Under the pieces are notes generated by a model. That model saw nothing but the letters and a program-made list of their open reading frames with translations, was not told the DNA's origin and searched no databases. Made by a program: the position numbers and the translations under genes. Below, piece after piece: positions 8,031 to 17,535 of a stretch of 64,000 bases of DNA (positions are counted from its first letter, which is position 1; each line of letters opens with the position of its first letter). The stretch covers positions 1,862,501 through 1,926,500 of the forward strand of contig NZ_CP022655.2 in assembly GCF_002243345.2 (NCBI RefSeq), in the 5' to 3' direction. The DNA is from Paenibacillus sp. RUD330 (GTDB lineage: Bacteria; Bacillota; Bacilli; Paenibacillales; Paenibacillaceae).

Positions 8031-8400
8031 GAAGATACGGCTCGTGTGCTGCAACTGTAACCATGAACAAGTCGAGCGGTCTAACCGTGACGGTGTTTCC
8101 TGCGAGAAGTGCGGAGGGCCGACGTTGGCCTCAGGCTGGCTAGATCTGGGGATGGATAGAGCGTGCAAGATTGCGATTAAGCCTCCACCGCCGCAAGGTG
8201 CCCCCGAGATGGATATGATCACTCTCAACTCTCTGCGCCTCAACTATCTGGAAGAGCTCCGGCAGATCGGCATGATCAACGCCAGCACGCAGCTCGAGAT
8301 CAATGCCCGGATCAAAGCGACATGCAATGCGATCGAACGAGGCCTCGGAATCGTAAAGCGCGGCGCAGAGGCTGTTTCGAGTCAGGAAGAAACGAGGTAG
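8023..8400 (+). CDS. Zinc-ribbon phage protein of unknown function
   Basis: 125 residues. The ATG at 8023 follows GGAGG and overlaps the HNH stop. The N-terminus carries a zinc ribbon (CCNCNHEQ, then CEKCGG) and the C-terminal half is helical (LNYLEELRQIGMINASTQLE). It lies between HNH and the small terminase, so a role in packaging or its regulation is possible but not shown. Confidence 0.7.
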   Translation: MGRKIRLVCCNCNHEQVERSNRDGVSCEKCGGPTLASGWLDLGMDRACKIAIKPPPPQGAPEMDMITLNSLRLNYLEELRQIGMINASTQLEINARIKATCNAIERGLGIVKRGAEAVSSQEETR

Positions 8401-8566
8401 GTCGTGAACGGCCGGGCTGAGTCCGGCTTTCCCAAAATGTTGAAAAATGTCGAAAAATGGGGGAGGGGGGCTTTAGTCTGCTAAAGTGTCCATTATAGAC
8501 CGCGCGTCCAGTTTCGTGTGAATTTTTTTCCTGAAAAAACATTTTGGGTACGAAAGGGGGCCGCTT
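8401..8566. other. Gap between HNH block and terminase, candidate cos region
   Basis: 166 bases without a gene. It contains two near-repeats TGTTGAAAAATGTCGAAAAATG, a G-tract (GGGGGAGGGGGG, 8460-8471), an inverted pair CTTTAG-TCTG-CTAAAG (8472-8487) and a GC-rich ACCGCGCGTC. In phages with the HNH-TerS-TerL order the cohesive-end site usually lies here, ahead of terS. The exact nick positions cannot be read from sequence. Confidence 0.35.
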
Positions 8567-9049
8567 ATGAGCCGACCGAAGAAGCCGGTTGATCAAGTCG
8601 AGGGGAATATCACCAAGGAAGAGCGGGAAAAACGGCGCGAGCTGGAGGAGAAAATGAATTCTCGTCTCGGTCGCGATAAGATTCGTCCCCCGACGTGGCT
8701 GGATGATGAAGGCAAAAAAATGTTCCGGCATCTGGTCAAGCAGATGGAGAAAACGGAACTGCTCACCAATCTTGACGTGACGGCGCTGGCCACATACTGC
8801 GATTTGCATGCCCGCCGGCTTGTGCTTCTGGAGGATGTCCGGCAGAACGGCACCCGGTTCGTCAACTCAAACTCTCGCGGTGGTGTGACGCATGTCGCGA
8901 ATCCAGCGCTGACGCAGCTGAACACCACCATCAAGCTCCTGAAAGCCTACGAGGCAAGCTTCGGATTTACTGTCTACGACCGGACCCGGATCGCCCTAAA
9001 GGACGAGAAGGCGGAGGAAGAAGACGAGTTCGGAGGGGAGTTCGATTGA
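8567..9049 (+). CDS. terS: Terminase small subunit, P27 family
   Basis: 160 residues resembling P27-type small terminases. These bind the packaging site and load the large subunit. The helical core contains LLTNLDVTALATYCDLHARR, and the C-terminal region NPALTQLNTTIKLLKAYEA is the usual oligomerisation part. RBS GAAAGGGGG precedes the ATG. Its stop overlaps the large-subunit start (TGATG). Confidence 0.88.
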   Translation: MSRPKKPVDQVEGNITKEEREKRRELEEKMNSRLGRDKIRPPTWLDDEGKKMFRHLVKQMEKTELLTNLDVTALATYCDLHARRLVLLEDVRQNGTRFVNSNSRGGVTHVANPALTQLNTTIKLLKAYEASFGFTVYDRTRIALKDEKAEEEDEFGGEFD

Positions 9050-10755
9050 TGTACAACGTACTTGCCCAACTGGACGATGTGACGCAGTACGCAGCCGACG
9101 TCCGGGAGGGCAGGATTGTTGCTGGCAAGTATGTACGGCTCGCCTGCGAGCGGCACTTGAAAGACTTGGGCCGCCAGGGAACCGAGGACTTCCCATACAC
9201 CTTCGAGCCGACACGCGCTGAGCGTGTTTTTTATTTTGCCTCGTTCTGCTGCCACGTCGAGGATGGGTTGACGGTAAAGGCCGGCGACCCTGTTACGCTA
9301 GATCCGTTCCTGAAGTTCATCGTCGGCAGCATATTCGGCTGGGTGCATCGTGAAACTGGTTTGCGGCGGTTCCGGAAGGCTTATGAGCAGGTAGCCCGCA
9401 AAAACTCCAAGTCCACCACGCTCTCGATCGTCGGACTCTACATGCTCGCCGGCGACAAAGAAGGTGGCCCTCAGGTCTATACGGCGGCGACGGACCGGCA
9501 GCAGGCGCGGATCGTATACGGCGCGGCGGAGCAGATGGCCGAGAAGTCCAAGTCGCTTCGAAAACGAATCAAATTCACCAAGTCCAAGAGCTTGATGGTC
9601 CACAAAAAGAGCAATGGGCGCATGCAGCCATTGTCCAAAGAGACCAAGAAATTCGACGGATTCAACCCGCACTGCGGCATCATCGACGAATACCACGCGC
9701 ATCCCACCAGCGATATGTACGACGTCATTGTCTCGGGCATGGGCATGCGTCGGCAGCCTCTCTTGTTCATCATCACGACGGCCGGCTTTGATCTCAACGC
9801 GCCTTGCTACAAGGAATACCAATACTGCTGTAAGCTTCTCGAGGGCGAAGTGGTCAACGAGGAGTATTTCGCCTACATCGCCCAGATGGACAAGGACGAC
9901 GACATCAAGGATGACCGGAATTGGATCAAATGCAATCCTCTCCTAGCCAGCAGCGAATCGGGCATTGCCTTCTTGCGGAGCGAGCTGAGCATTGCGATGG
10001 ATTCCCCGGACAAGCAGCGCGGCGTCTTCACCAAGAACTTCAACATGTGGCTGAACGCTCGGGAAGATGGCTACATGCGGATGGACTTATGGGCAGCGTG
10101 CGGCAAAGAGCCGATGCCGGACCTGACCGGACGCAGCTGCCGCGTTGGTCTTGACCTCGCCAAGAAGATCGATTTGACCAGCGTGGGCTTTGAATTCGAC
10201 CTAGATGATGGCCGAGTGGCTGTTCTGAGCCATTCCTTTATCCCGGAATCGAAACTGGCCGACCGGAAGCAGAAGGATGATGTCGACTATGACCTTTGGG
10301 TCCGACAAGGATATCTCACCGTCACGCCGGGAAATGTGGTCGATTATCGCTTGGTTCAGGAGTATGTCTACGAGCAGGAGCGGGAAAATCGCTGGATCAT
10401 CTCGGAGGTTTGTTACGACGACTGGTCAGCCGGCCTGATCTCACAGGAGATGAAGGATCGCGATTATGAAATGGTCGAGGTGCCGCAGCGGATGAATCAT
10501 CTGTCTGAGCCAACGAAAAACTTTCGCGAGCTTGTCTACCAAGGACGAGTCATTCACGGGAATAACCCGGTGCTGGATTGGGCGATGGGCAATGCAGTCA
10601 CGAGGGAGGATCACCACGAGAACATCATGCTGGACAAGAAAAAGTCCAAGAACCGGATCGACCCCGTCGCGGCTCTGATCACGGCGCATTCGCTGTATGT
10701 GAACCAGGAAAGCAATGACTCCGTGTACCGGTTCCGCGGCTTGATCACAACATAG
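9049..10755 (+). CDS. terL: Terminase large subunit (packaging ATPase/nuclease)
   Basis: 568 residues, HK97/Terminase_1 type. The N-terminal ATPase has a deviant Walker A, ARKNSKST (about residue 118), and Walker B GIIDEYHAH (about residue 210). The C-terminal RNase-H-like nuclease carries GLDLAKKIDLTS (about residue 367). It pumps DNA into the prohead and cuts it. The ATG at 9049 overlaps the terS stop; a TTG three bases earlier is the alternative. Portal follows directly. Confidence 0.95.
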   Translation: MYNVLAQLDDVTQYAADVREGRIVAGKYVRLACERHLKDLGRQGTEDFPYTFEPTRAERVFYFASFCCHVEDGLTVKAGDPVTLDPFLKFIVGSIFGWVHRETGLRRFRKAYEQVARKNSKSTTLSIVGLYMLAGDKEGGPQVYTAATDRQQARIVYGAAEQMAEKSKSLRKRIKFTKSKSLMVHKKSNGRMQPLSKETKKFDGFNPHCGIIDEYHAHPTSDMYDVIVSGMGMRRQPLLFIITTAGFDLNAPCYKEYQYCCKLLEGEVVNEEYFAYIAQMDKDDDIKDDRNWIKCNPLLASSESGIAFLRSELSIAMDSPDKQRGVFTKNFNMWLNAREDGYMRMDLWAACGKEPMPDLTGRSCRVGLDLAKKIDLTSVGFEFDLDDGRVAVLSHSFIPESKLADRKQKDDVDYDLWVRQGYLTVTPGNVVDYRLVQEYVYEQERENRWIISEVCYDDWSAGLISQEMKDRDYEMVEVPQRMNHLSEPTKNFRELVYQGRVIHGNNPVLDWAMGNAVTREDHHENIMLDKKKSKNRIDPVAALITAHSLYVNQESNDSVYRFRGLITT

Positions 10756-10763
10756 GGAGGGAG

Positions 10764-12029
10764 GTGAACAACCTGAGAATTCCTTTTCTGAGCAACTGGG
10801 TTCAGCGGCAGGCAGCCGAAGCGGTGCTGGAAGAGAGGTCTGCCACGCTGGCCAATCCCGATTCATGGTTGGTGGACTGGCTGATGGATGGCGAACCGGC
10901 TTCCTCCGGCATCCTTGTCAACGAAACCACGGCACTCCACTCGACGGCCGTCTTCGCTTGCGTCCGGATCCTGGCGGAAACGATCGCTTCTCTTCCTCTG
11001 CAGCTGTACCAGCAGCGGAAACAAGGCGGAAAGGAAGTGGCCTACAGCCACCCGCTGCATTCCATCCTGCATGACTCTCCGAATGAAGAGATGACGGCGT
11101 TCGTGTTCATCGAGACGTTGATGGGTCATCTCGCCACATGGGGGAACGCCTATGCGGAAATCGAGTGGGACGGAGCTGGCCGGGTGATTGGACTTTGGCC
11201 CCTGCGGCCGGACCAAACCTGGGTCAACCGAGACGCCAATGGGGCGATATGGTTCCACACCATCATCCAGAGGACCGGAGACGCTGTTGTGCTGCCTGCA
11301 TACCGGGTGCTTCATATTCCCGGCCTCGGGTTCGATGGACTGAAGGGATACTCGCCCATTTCGAAGCAGCGCGAAGCCATTGGCCTCACGCTGGCGACTG
11401 AGAAATACGGAGCGACCTACTTCGGGAATGGAGCGCGTCCCGGCGGAGTGATTGAAACCACGAGGAAAATCGGCGATCAGGCGGCGATTGATCGCTTCCG
11501 GAATCAATGGAATGACATGCACAGCGGCCTGCAGAAACAGCACAGGATCGCCATCCTCGAGGAAGGCATGCAGTACAAGCAGATCGGATTGCCTCCCGAG
11601 GATTCGCAGTTTCTGCAGACCCGAAAGTTCCAACTCGGCGAGATCGCAAGGATCTTCCGCGTGCCGCCGCACATGATCGGCGACCTGGAGCGGTCGACGA
11701 ACAACAACATTGAGCATCAATCCATCGAATTCGTGATGCACACGATTCGGCCATGGGTTGTTCGGTGGGAACAGGCAATCAAACTCAAGCTGCTGACCCG
11801 GCCGGAGCGGAAGAAATACGAAGCCTTGTTCAACGTCAACGGCCTCATGCGCGGCGACTACAAGAGCCGGCAGGAAGGTCTCAACATCATGAGGCAAAAC
11901 GGAATCATCAACGCCAATACATGGCTCGAGATGGAGGATATGAATCCGATCGACGGGCCAGAAGGCGAGGCGTACTTGGTCAACGGCAACATGACCCCAG
12001 TAGGCGCCACGGGGAAGGGAGGTGAATAG
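10764..12029 (+). CDS. Portal protein, HK97 family
   Basis: 421 residues with HK97-type portal signatures: ETTALHSTAVFACVRILAET near the N-terminus and the central RIFRVPPHMIGDLERSTNNN (about residues 295-315). It forms the twelve-fold ring through which DNA enters. GTG start after GGGAGGGAG; the RBS is very close, so a slightly downstream CTG is possible. It overlaps the protease gene by eight bases. Confidence 0.94.
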   Translation: MNNLRIPFLSNWVQRQAAEAVLEERSATLANPDSWLVDWLMDGEPASSGILVNETTALHSTAVFACVRILAETIASLPLQLYQQRKQGGKEVAYSHPLHSILHDSPNEEMTAFVFIETLMGHLATWGNAYAEIEWDGAGRVIGLWPLRPDQTWVNRDANGAIWFHTIIQRTGDAVVLPAYRVLHIPGLGFDGLKGYSPISKQREAIGLTLATEKYGATYFGNGARPGGVIETTRKIGDQAAIDRFRNQWNDMHSGLQKQHRIAILEEGMQYKQIGLPPEDSQFLQTRKFQLGEIARIFRVPPHMIGDLERSTNNNIEHQSIEFVMHTIRPWVVRWEQAIKLKLLTRPERKKYEALFNVNGLMRGDYKSRQEGLNIMRQNGIINANTWLEMEDMNPIDGPEGEAYLVNGNMTPVGATGKGGE

Positions 12030-12633
12030 TCTGGACAAACAGAAGGAAATCCGATCAATCCTGATCCCGGAAAACAAGCCGGAAGTCCGCAAAATTGATG
12101 GCCAGCCGACCAAGATCATCGGTTACGCGGTTCGCTGGAATCAGCTTTCCAACCCTATCTGGGGCATGTTTCAAGAGCAGTTCCGCAAAGGTGCCTTTAC
12201 CAACCGGATGGCCGACGTTTACGCTGCCTGGCAGCACGACGAGCGGGAGATTCTGGGGCGCACGCCTTCGACCTTGCAGGTGGAGGAAGATGAAATCGGC
12301 CTGCGTTACGAAATCGAGCCCCCTTCCTGGGCGGATAAATACCTGGAGACGATCGAGCGCGGCGACGTGCGAGGGTCGTCTTTTATTTTTCGCGCTGTGA
12401 AGGAAGAGTGGGACGAAACGAACCCGGATATGCCCATCAGGACCGTCACGGAGGCCGAATTGATCGAAGTCAGCCCCGTCACTCGCCCTGCCTACCCTTC
12501 ATCCAGCGTCGGAACACGATCGGAGGAAGAGGTTTTCAAGTCCCGCCCTACCATCCCTATGCCGGCAAGTCCCGCAACGCCTGATCTGGAAGCAGAGCAG
12601 CGCGCAAGACAACTCCATCTTTACAAACCTTAG
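12022..12633 (+). CDS. Prohead protease, HK97 family
   Basis: 203 residues. Serine protease that matures the capsid. Family motifs seen: GYAVRWNQLSNPIWG, the histidine in YAAWQHDERE (about residue 75), and the serine stretch RGDVRGSSFIFRAVKEE (about residues 113-130), followed by EVSPVTRPAYPSS. The GTG start overlaps the portal gene. It stands in the usual portal-protease-capsid order. Confidence 0.93.
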   Translation: MNSLDKQKEIRSILIPENKPEVRKIDGQPTKIIGYAVRWNQLSNPIWGMFQEQFRKGAFTNRMADVYAAWQHDEREILGRTPSTLQVEEDEIGLRYEIEPPSWADKYLETIERGDVRGSSFIFRAVKEEWDETNPDMPIRTVTEAELIEVSPVTRPAYPSSSVGTRSEEEVFKSRPTIPMPASPATPDLEAEQRARQLHLYKP

Positions 12634-12647
12634 GAGGTTGATCATTC

Positions 12648-13892
12648 ATGGCAGCACAAGTAACCACGATCATCGAAATGCGGCAGGATCGCGCCAAGCT
12701 CTGGGAGCAGGCAAAAGGACTTCACGACAAAGCGACCAGCGAAAAGCGCGGCTTCGACGCCGCTGAGCAGGAGCAGTACGACAAGCTGATGGCCGAGTCG
12801 GATCGTCTGAAGGCGACGATCGACCGCGAAGAGCGCTTCATCCAGGAGCAAGCAGAGCTCGAGTCCAGGGCCACCCAACCGCCGGCAGCTGGCGGCGCCG
12901 AATCTCGGAGCAAAAAGGCCATCGAGACCGAAGAATACCGCAGCGCTTTCTTCGACATGATGTCAGGCCGCGAAATCACCAGCGAGCAGCGTTCCATGCT
13001 GCAGGAACATCGGGCGCTCTCCACATCCACCTCGGCTCCCGGCGCCGGCTACACGGTCCCTCAGGGCTTCTACAACGGCCTGATCGAAGCCATGAAATGG
13101 TATGGCGGCATGCGCCAGTCCCGAGCAACTGTGCTCCGGACGGCCAGCGGCAACCCGCTGCCGATTCCAAATGTCGATGACACGGGCAACAAAGCAGTCA
13201 TCGTCGCAGAAAACGCAGCTGCCGGCCTCGGACCGGACCCGAGCTTCGGACAAAAGGTCCTGGGCGCCTATAAATACAGCTCCAAGACCATCCTCATCTC
13301 CATCGAGCTGCTGCAGGACAGCGCCTTCGACCTGGAGGCGTATCTGCGCCGAGCGATCGCCGAGCGCTTCGGACGCGGTACGAATGAGCACTTCACGGTC
13401 GGCACGGGTGTCGGTCAGCCTCAAGGCGCTGTCACTGGTGCTGCTCAAGGCAAGGTGGGCGCTACCGGCCAAACCACGTCCATCACTGTCGACGATCTGA
13501 TCGACCTCGAGCACAGCGTGGACCCCGCATACCGCGGCGTTTCCCAGTTCATGTTCGCGGACAGCTCGCTCAAAGCGATCAAGAAGCTGAAAGACAATAC
13601 GGGCCGGCTGCTTTGGGTTCCGGGAGTCGCGCTCAACCAGCCGGACTCGATCCTCAACTACTCGTACATCATCAACAGCGACATGCCTGCTATGGCCGCT
13701 AACGCCAAGTCTGTTCTCTTCGGCGATTTCAGCAAATACTTCATCCGCGACGTCATGGACGTGACGATCATCCGGATGGCGGAGAAATACGCTGAATCCG
13801 GTCAAGTCGGCTTCATCGCCTTCAGCCGTCACGATGGCGCCCTCCAAGATGCCGGCGGACCGCTGAAATACTACGCCAACTCCGCGACCTAA
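12648..13892 (+). CDS. Major capsid protein, HK97 fold
   Basis: 414 residues. The N-terminal 100 residues form a coiled-coil scaffolding (delta) domain rich in Glu/Lys. The capsid domain follows (TSTSAPGAGYTVPQGFYNGL onward), including the SKTILISIELLQDSAFDLEA motif of HK97-type capsids. The protease encoded upstream probably cuts near the STSTSAPG stretch. RBS AGGAGGT precedes the ATG. Confidence 0.95.
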   Translation: MAAQVTTIIEMRQDRAKLWEQAKGLHDKATSEKRGFDAAEQEQYDKLMAESDRLKATIDREERFIQEQAELESRATQPPAAGGAESRSKKAIETEEYRSAFFDMMSGREITSEQRSMLQEHRALSTSTSAPGAGYTVPQGFYNGLIEAMKWYGGMRQSRATVLRTASGNPLPIPNVDDTGNKAVIVAENAAAGLGPDPSFGQKVLGAYKYSSKTILISIELLQDSAFDLEAYLRRAIAERFGRGTNEHFTVGTGVGQPQGAVTGAAQGKVGATGQTTSITVDDLIDLEHSVDPAYRGVSQFMFADSSLKAIKKLKDNTGRLLWVPGVALNQPDSILNYSYIINSDMPAMAANAKSVLFGDFSKYFIRDVMDVTIIRMAEKYAESGQVGFIAFSRHDGALQDAGGPLKYYANSAT

Positions 13893-13922
13893 TTTTGATA
13901 AAAACGCCATGGAGGTGATGAA

Positions 13923-14249
13923 ATGAAGACTCAAAAGGTCAAAATGCTGGTCTCCATCAGCTCCGCAGACTGGTCCCTCGCCCCGGGGGATCAGGTGGAG
14001 TTGGACGCCGAGCTCGCTGCAGCATGGATCGAGTGCGGACACGCCAAAGCCGACGGGAAAGCGGATGAAAAGAAGCTTCCTGAAGGCGTCGAATACCTCG
14101 GTTTTGGGCGGTATTTGCACCCGAATGGGATGATTCAGCTCCATTCCAAGCCGAAAGAGGCCCAAAAGCCGGAAACGGAGACAAAGGCCGGTGACAACGA
14201 TGCTGACGACCCTGGACAAGGTCAAAAAGAAGCTGCAGATCCCGAGTGA
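13923..14249 (+). CDS. Small phage head-region protein
   Basis: 108 residues, RBS GGAGGTGATG. The N-terminal half (KVKMLVSISSADWSLAPGDQ, then ELAAAWIECGHAK) resembles the short head-completion or fibre-attachment-like proteins often found after the capsid gene. The C-terminal half is charged and low in complexity. It overlaps the next gene by about 60 bases. Function is inferred from position only. Confidence 0.7.
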   Translation: MKTQKVKMLVSISSADWSLAPGDQVELDAELAAAWIECGHAKADGKADEKKLPEGVEYLGFGRYLHPNGMIQLHSKPKEAQKPETETKAGDNDADDPGQGQKEAADPE

Positions 14250-14769
14250 GGACGAATCGCAGGATGATCTCCTGCAGCTGATGGTTGAAGCCGCGAGCCA
14301 GTCCATTGAAGCGTACTGCAGACGATCTTTCCGCCTGCAGGAGTACACGGAACGGCGGAGCGGGAGCAGTCAGGCCTATCTGGAGCTGAAAAACTACCCG
14401 ATAATGGATGTTTCCAGCGTTAAGGTAGGCGGAACGCTCGTCACCGATGCGGAAATTCTGCCCGAAAAGGGCATGCTCTTGCGTCCGGGAGGCGTTTGGG
14501 CGTCTGGAATCGAGAATGTCGAGGTGACCTATCAAGCGGGATATGTACTGCCGGCTGATGCTGATCATGAAGACAGTGTCACGCTGCCGCGCCCGCTTGA
14601 GGTGGCCTGCATTATGTATGCCATGGACCTGTTCAAGGGCTCGACAGCGTTTGAATCCGAGCGTATTGCCGATTACTCGGTGAAATACCAGGTGGCGAAA
14701 GAAAGTGGCTCCTTGCCGCCTCATATTCAAGCGCTCATCTCGCCTTATGTTGGGAGGTGGGCGGTGTAA
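14191..14769 (+). CDS. Head-tail connector, gp6-like
   Basis: 192 residues with the pattern of phage gp6-like connectors: an N-terminal helical part (LLQLMVEAASQSIEAYCRRS) and the later ENVEVTYQAGYVLPADA stretch. It forms the ring under the portal. GTG at 14191, or ATG at 14200, both inside the end of the previous gene. Its stop overlaps the next ATG (TAATG). Confidence 0.85.
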   Translation: MTTMLTTLDKVKKKLQIPSEDESQDDLLQLMVEAASQSIEAYCRRSFRLQEYTERRSGSSQAYLELKNYPIMDVSSVKVGGTLVTDAEILPEKGMLLRPGGVWASGIENVEVTYQAGYVLPADADHEDSVTLPRPLEVACIMYAMDLFKGSTAFESERIADYSVKYQVAKESGSLPPHIQALISPYVGRWAV

Positions 14770-15098
14770 TGGGCCCCGGCATGCTGCCGCAGCGCTGCAC
14801 CATCTGGCGCTCGCTGCCACAGAAAGACGAATACAACACGCCTCTAAATGGGGAAGACGATTACCAGGCGGTCAACTCCTACGCCTGCCGCCTGTCGCGA
14901 AAAAGTATCCAGGCGACGCGAGGGGAGCCTGATACGGCCATTACCGAAGTGTACATGCTCTATATGCCTGCAGCAGCAAACGTACAGGCCGGCGACTTGG
15001 TCAAAGTCAACGGTGCTGGGGAGTACCGGGCGGGCGAGCCGTATCGGCCCAACAATCACCACACAGAGGTTCAGGTGGAGCGGGAGGGTTCCGCATGA
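14769..15098 (+). CDS. Head closure (head-tail adaptor) protein
   Basis: 109 residues, SPP1 gp16 / XkdI-like by size, position and the small beta-barrel pattern (VQAGDLVKVNGAGEYRAGEP). RBS GGGAGG; ATG overlaps the connector stop. An in-frame GTG at 14757 is less likely, because it lies within the RBS. It would seal the portal pore after packaging. Confidence 0.75.
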   Translation: MGPGMLPQRCTIWRSLPQKDEYNTPLNGEDDYQAVNSYACRLSRKSIQATRGEPDTAITEVYMLYMPAAANVQAGDLVKVNGAGEYRAGEPYRPNNHHTEVQVEREGSA

Positions 15099-15559
15099 GT
15101 TTCAAAATTGAAGGTCTCGACCAACTTTCCAAGGCACTGGGGCATGCGGCTCGAGACAAAAAGCGTTACAACCAGCTGCGCTATGATGTCGGGAAGAAGC
15201 ATCTGCAGAATTGTGCGGCCGAGGTACCGGTAAGCTCTGGTCGCCTCCGGGCATCCTTTAAGCGTGAGCTCTACAAGGGACAAAAGGAATGGATTCTCTT
15301 CGTCGATCCCGGCGAGACGATCGAGGTCGGTACCAAGGTCTGGTACGCTCGCATGGTTGAAGATGGCCACAAGCTGGTAAAAGTGACGCGCAAGAAGATG
15401 AAGAACGGCCGGATTCGGAGAACCAAGAAGAATCTCGGCTTTGTCCCCGGTACTCATTTCTTCAAGCGGGCGTTGGAGAAGACGAACCGAGACATTCCTG
15501 AAATGGTCGACGACTTCATCCGGGAGATCGGGAAGGAGGCGGGCTTCGATGTTTCGTAG
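15095..15559 (+). CDS. Tail completion protein, HK97 gp10-like
   Basis: 154 residues with the typical start FKIEGLDQLSKALG and the stretch VPVSSGRLRASFKRE, then GTHFFKRALEKT near the C-terminus. These are the hallmarks of the gp10/XkdJ family at the head-tail joint. The ATG overlaps the preceding stop. Confidence 0.88.
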   Translation: MSFKIEGLDQLSKALGHAARDKKRYNQLRYDVGKKHLQNCAAEVPVSSGRLRASFKRELYKGQKEWILFVDPGETIEVGTKVWYARMVEDGHKLVKVTRKKMKNGRIRRTKKNLGFVPGTHFFKRALEKTNRDIPEMVDDFIREIGKEAGFDVS

Positions 15560-15995
15560 CAGCCTGGACGCCATAAGGCGCCTCCTGAAGGACACGATTC
15601 CCGAGGTCACGACCACATACGTCAACACGGTTCCGGACGGCTTTAAACAGCCGTCTTTTTTCGTGCAATTGGCGACCCATTCGGGCGAGTTTTTGAACCT
15701 AAATTACCGGCAGCAGCGGATGACCTGGCAGATCGTCTACTTCCCCAAACTCGCCCGCGGGCAAGAACCGGACGCATTCGATCAAATCGACGTTTCGGAC
15801 CGCCTTATGACGGCATTGCAGGAATCACCTGCATTGAAAGCCCCTGATGGTGCTGTCTACACGATCGCAAGCATCGACGGCGGGCCAAGGGACGAAGAAG
15901 TCTATATCACCGTTGTCCTGGAGGGTCAGGCCAACCGGCAGCTGCCGGAGTACGACACCATGCAAGAGGTCCACTTGGACCAAGAAGGAGGATGA
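15549..15995 (+). CDS. Tail terminator-like protein
   Basis: 148 residues. The ATG at 15549 follows GGAAGGAGG inside the end of the gp10-like gene. Layout: short N-terminal helix (LDAIRRLLKDTIPE), then alternating beta strands and an acidic C-terminus. Position between the gp10-like and sheath genes matches the tail terminator, which stops tube polymerisation and binds the head. Sequence similarity is weak, so the call is partly positional. Confidence 0.75.
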   Translation: MFRSSLDAIRRLLKDTIPEVTTTYVNTVPDGFKQPSFFVQLATHSGEFLNLNYRQQRMTWQIVYFPKLARGQEPDAFDQIDVSDRLMTALQESPALKAPDGAVYTIASIDGGPRDEEVYITVVLEGQANRQLPEYDTMQEVHLDQEGG

Positions 15996-15998
15996 CCA

Positions 15999-17075
15999 AT
16001 GGCACTCGGTTTGCCTAATGTAAATATCGTGTTCAAATCCATTGCCACCGCAGCGATTCAGCAGGGCGGCGCGGGCGTGTTGGCGATTGTACTCAAGGAC
16101 ACGTCCGTCTCGGCAGGCGTCGTTGAGTACAAGCTGCGCCCAGGCGATGAAATTCCGGCCGGACTGACGGTGGTCAACAAAAACCATATCGCTCTAGCAA
16201 TGATCGGCACGCCTGCAATGGTGAAGGTCGTCGTAATACCATCGACCGCGTCGGACTATTCCGCTGCGTACAACTATCTGGAAACCATCCCTTGGAACGT
16301 CGGAACTGTCCCCGGGATCGCCACTGGAGATGTGTCCGCAGCGGCTACATGGGCGAAGGGCATGTGGGACGCTAAGGATCGGAAGATCATGTTCGTGCTG
16401 CCGAACCATGCCGGTGACCACCCGGCTATCGTGAATTTTGCTACCGACAACATCTATGTTGGTGCCACCAACTACACGACGACCAATTTCCTGGCCCGGA
16501 TTGCCGGCCTGCTCGCCGGCCTATCGCTCACCGTGGCCCCAACCTATCAGGTGCTGCCAGATGTGACGGATGTGCCGAAGCTTACGAAAACCGAGGCCAA
16601 TACAGCCATTGCCGCCGGCAAGTTGGTCCTGATCAATGACGGCGAAAAGGTCAAGATTGCTCGAGGGGTAACGTCCCTTACGACGCTGGCCGATCCGTTT
16701 GGTGCCGATTGGCAAAAGATCAAACTGGTCCGGGTGTTCAATAAGACATACACGGACATCAAGCAAACGATCGAGGACAACTATATCGGCAAGGTCTCCA
16801 ACTCGTACACCAATAAGCTTCTGCTGCTCAATGCCATTAATGCGTACTACGGGGAATTGGAGCTCCAGGGCATTCTGGATCCTGGGCTTAGCCGGGCAGA
16901 CATCAATATAGCCGCCCAACGGGCATTCCTCAAGACGATCCATGGAGCTGACGTGGTAGCACTCCTGACGGATCAGGAAGTGAAAGAAGAAAACACTCGC
17001 GACAAGGTGTTCATTGGCGGCCCGCTGCGAGCACTCGACGCCATTGAGGACTTCGATATGCAAATTTACCTCTAG
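15999..17075 (+). CDS. Contractile tail sheath protein (XkdK-like)
   Basis: 358 residues, RBS AAGGAGGATGACC. Sheath features include the N-terminal PNVNIVFKSIATAAIQQG, the mid part GVTSLTTLADPFGADWQKIK and the C-terminal FIGGPLRALDAIEDFDMQIY typical of PBSX-like sheaths. The protein polymerises around the tail tube and contracts on infection, which makes this phage a myovirus. Confidence 0.92.
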   Translation: MALGLPNVNIVFKSIATAAIQQGGAGVLAIVLKDTSVSAGVVEYKLRPGDEIPAGLTVVNKNHIALAMIGTPAMVKVVVIPSTASDYSAAYNYLETIPWNVGTVPGIATGDVSAAATWAKGMWDAKDRKIMFVLPNHAGDHPAIVNFATDNIYVGATNYTTTNFLARIAGLLAGLSLTVAPTYQVLPDVTDVPKLTKTEANTAIAAGKLVLINDGEKVKIARGVTSLTTLADPFGADWQKIKLVRVFNKTYTDIKQTIEDNYIGKVSNSYTNKLLLLNAINAYYGELELQGILDPGLSRADINIAAQRAFLKTIHGADVVALLTDQEVKEENTRDKVFIGGPLRALDAIEDFDMQIYL

Positions 17076-17088
17076 GAGGGAATGAACC

Positions 17089-17535
17089 ATGCCAGCAGGC
17101 TTTAATGGCGAAAGGATTATCAGCGGTACGGGTGGCGAACTCTGGATCGATGGCGACTATGTCGCTGAGGTCAAAGCATTCCAAGCCAAGCTTGAGTTCA
17201 ACAAAGAGGATGTGCAGTTGGCGGGGAATATGGGCGTCGATTCGAAATTCATGGGCTATAAAGGAAATGGCAGTGTCAGGCTGCACAAGGTTAACTCGCG
17301 GATGATTAAGAAGTACAGTGCCGCCATCCAAAAAGGCATTCTGCCTAGAGCGACCATCCTGAGCTCGTTGAATGATCCAGCAGCATTCGGGGCCGAAAGG
17401 GTTACTGTCTCGGATGCCAGTTTCAACGACCTCACCTTGGCCGACTGGGAAGCCGGCGTTAAAGGTGAGACGGAAGCGCCATTCACATTCACAAAATGGG
17501 AAACCAATGATCTTATTACGGGCGGAGGAATTTAA
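17089..17535 (+). CDS. Tail tube protein (XkdM-like)
   Basis: 148 residues, RBS TAGGAGGG. Starts with FNGERIISGTGGELWIDGDY and contains VQLAGNMGVDSKFMGYKGNG, both characteristic of XkdM tubes. It forms the inner tube through which DNA is injected, and lies directly after the sheath gene and immediately before the chaperone gene. Confidence 0.92.
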   Translation: MPAGFNGERIISGTGGELWIDGDYVAEVKAFQAKLEFNKEDVQLAGNMGVDSKFMGYKGNGSVRLHKVNSRMIKKYSAAIQKGILPRATILSSLNDPAAFGAERVTVSDASFNDLTLADWEAGVKGETEAPFTFTKWETNDLITGGGI

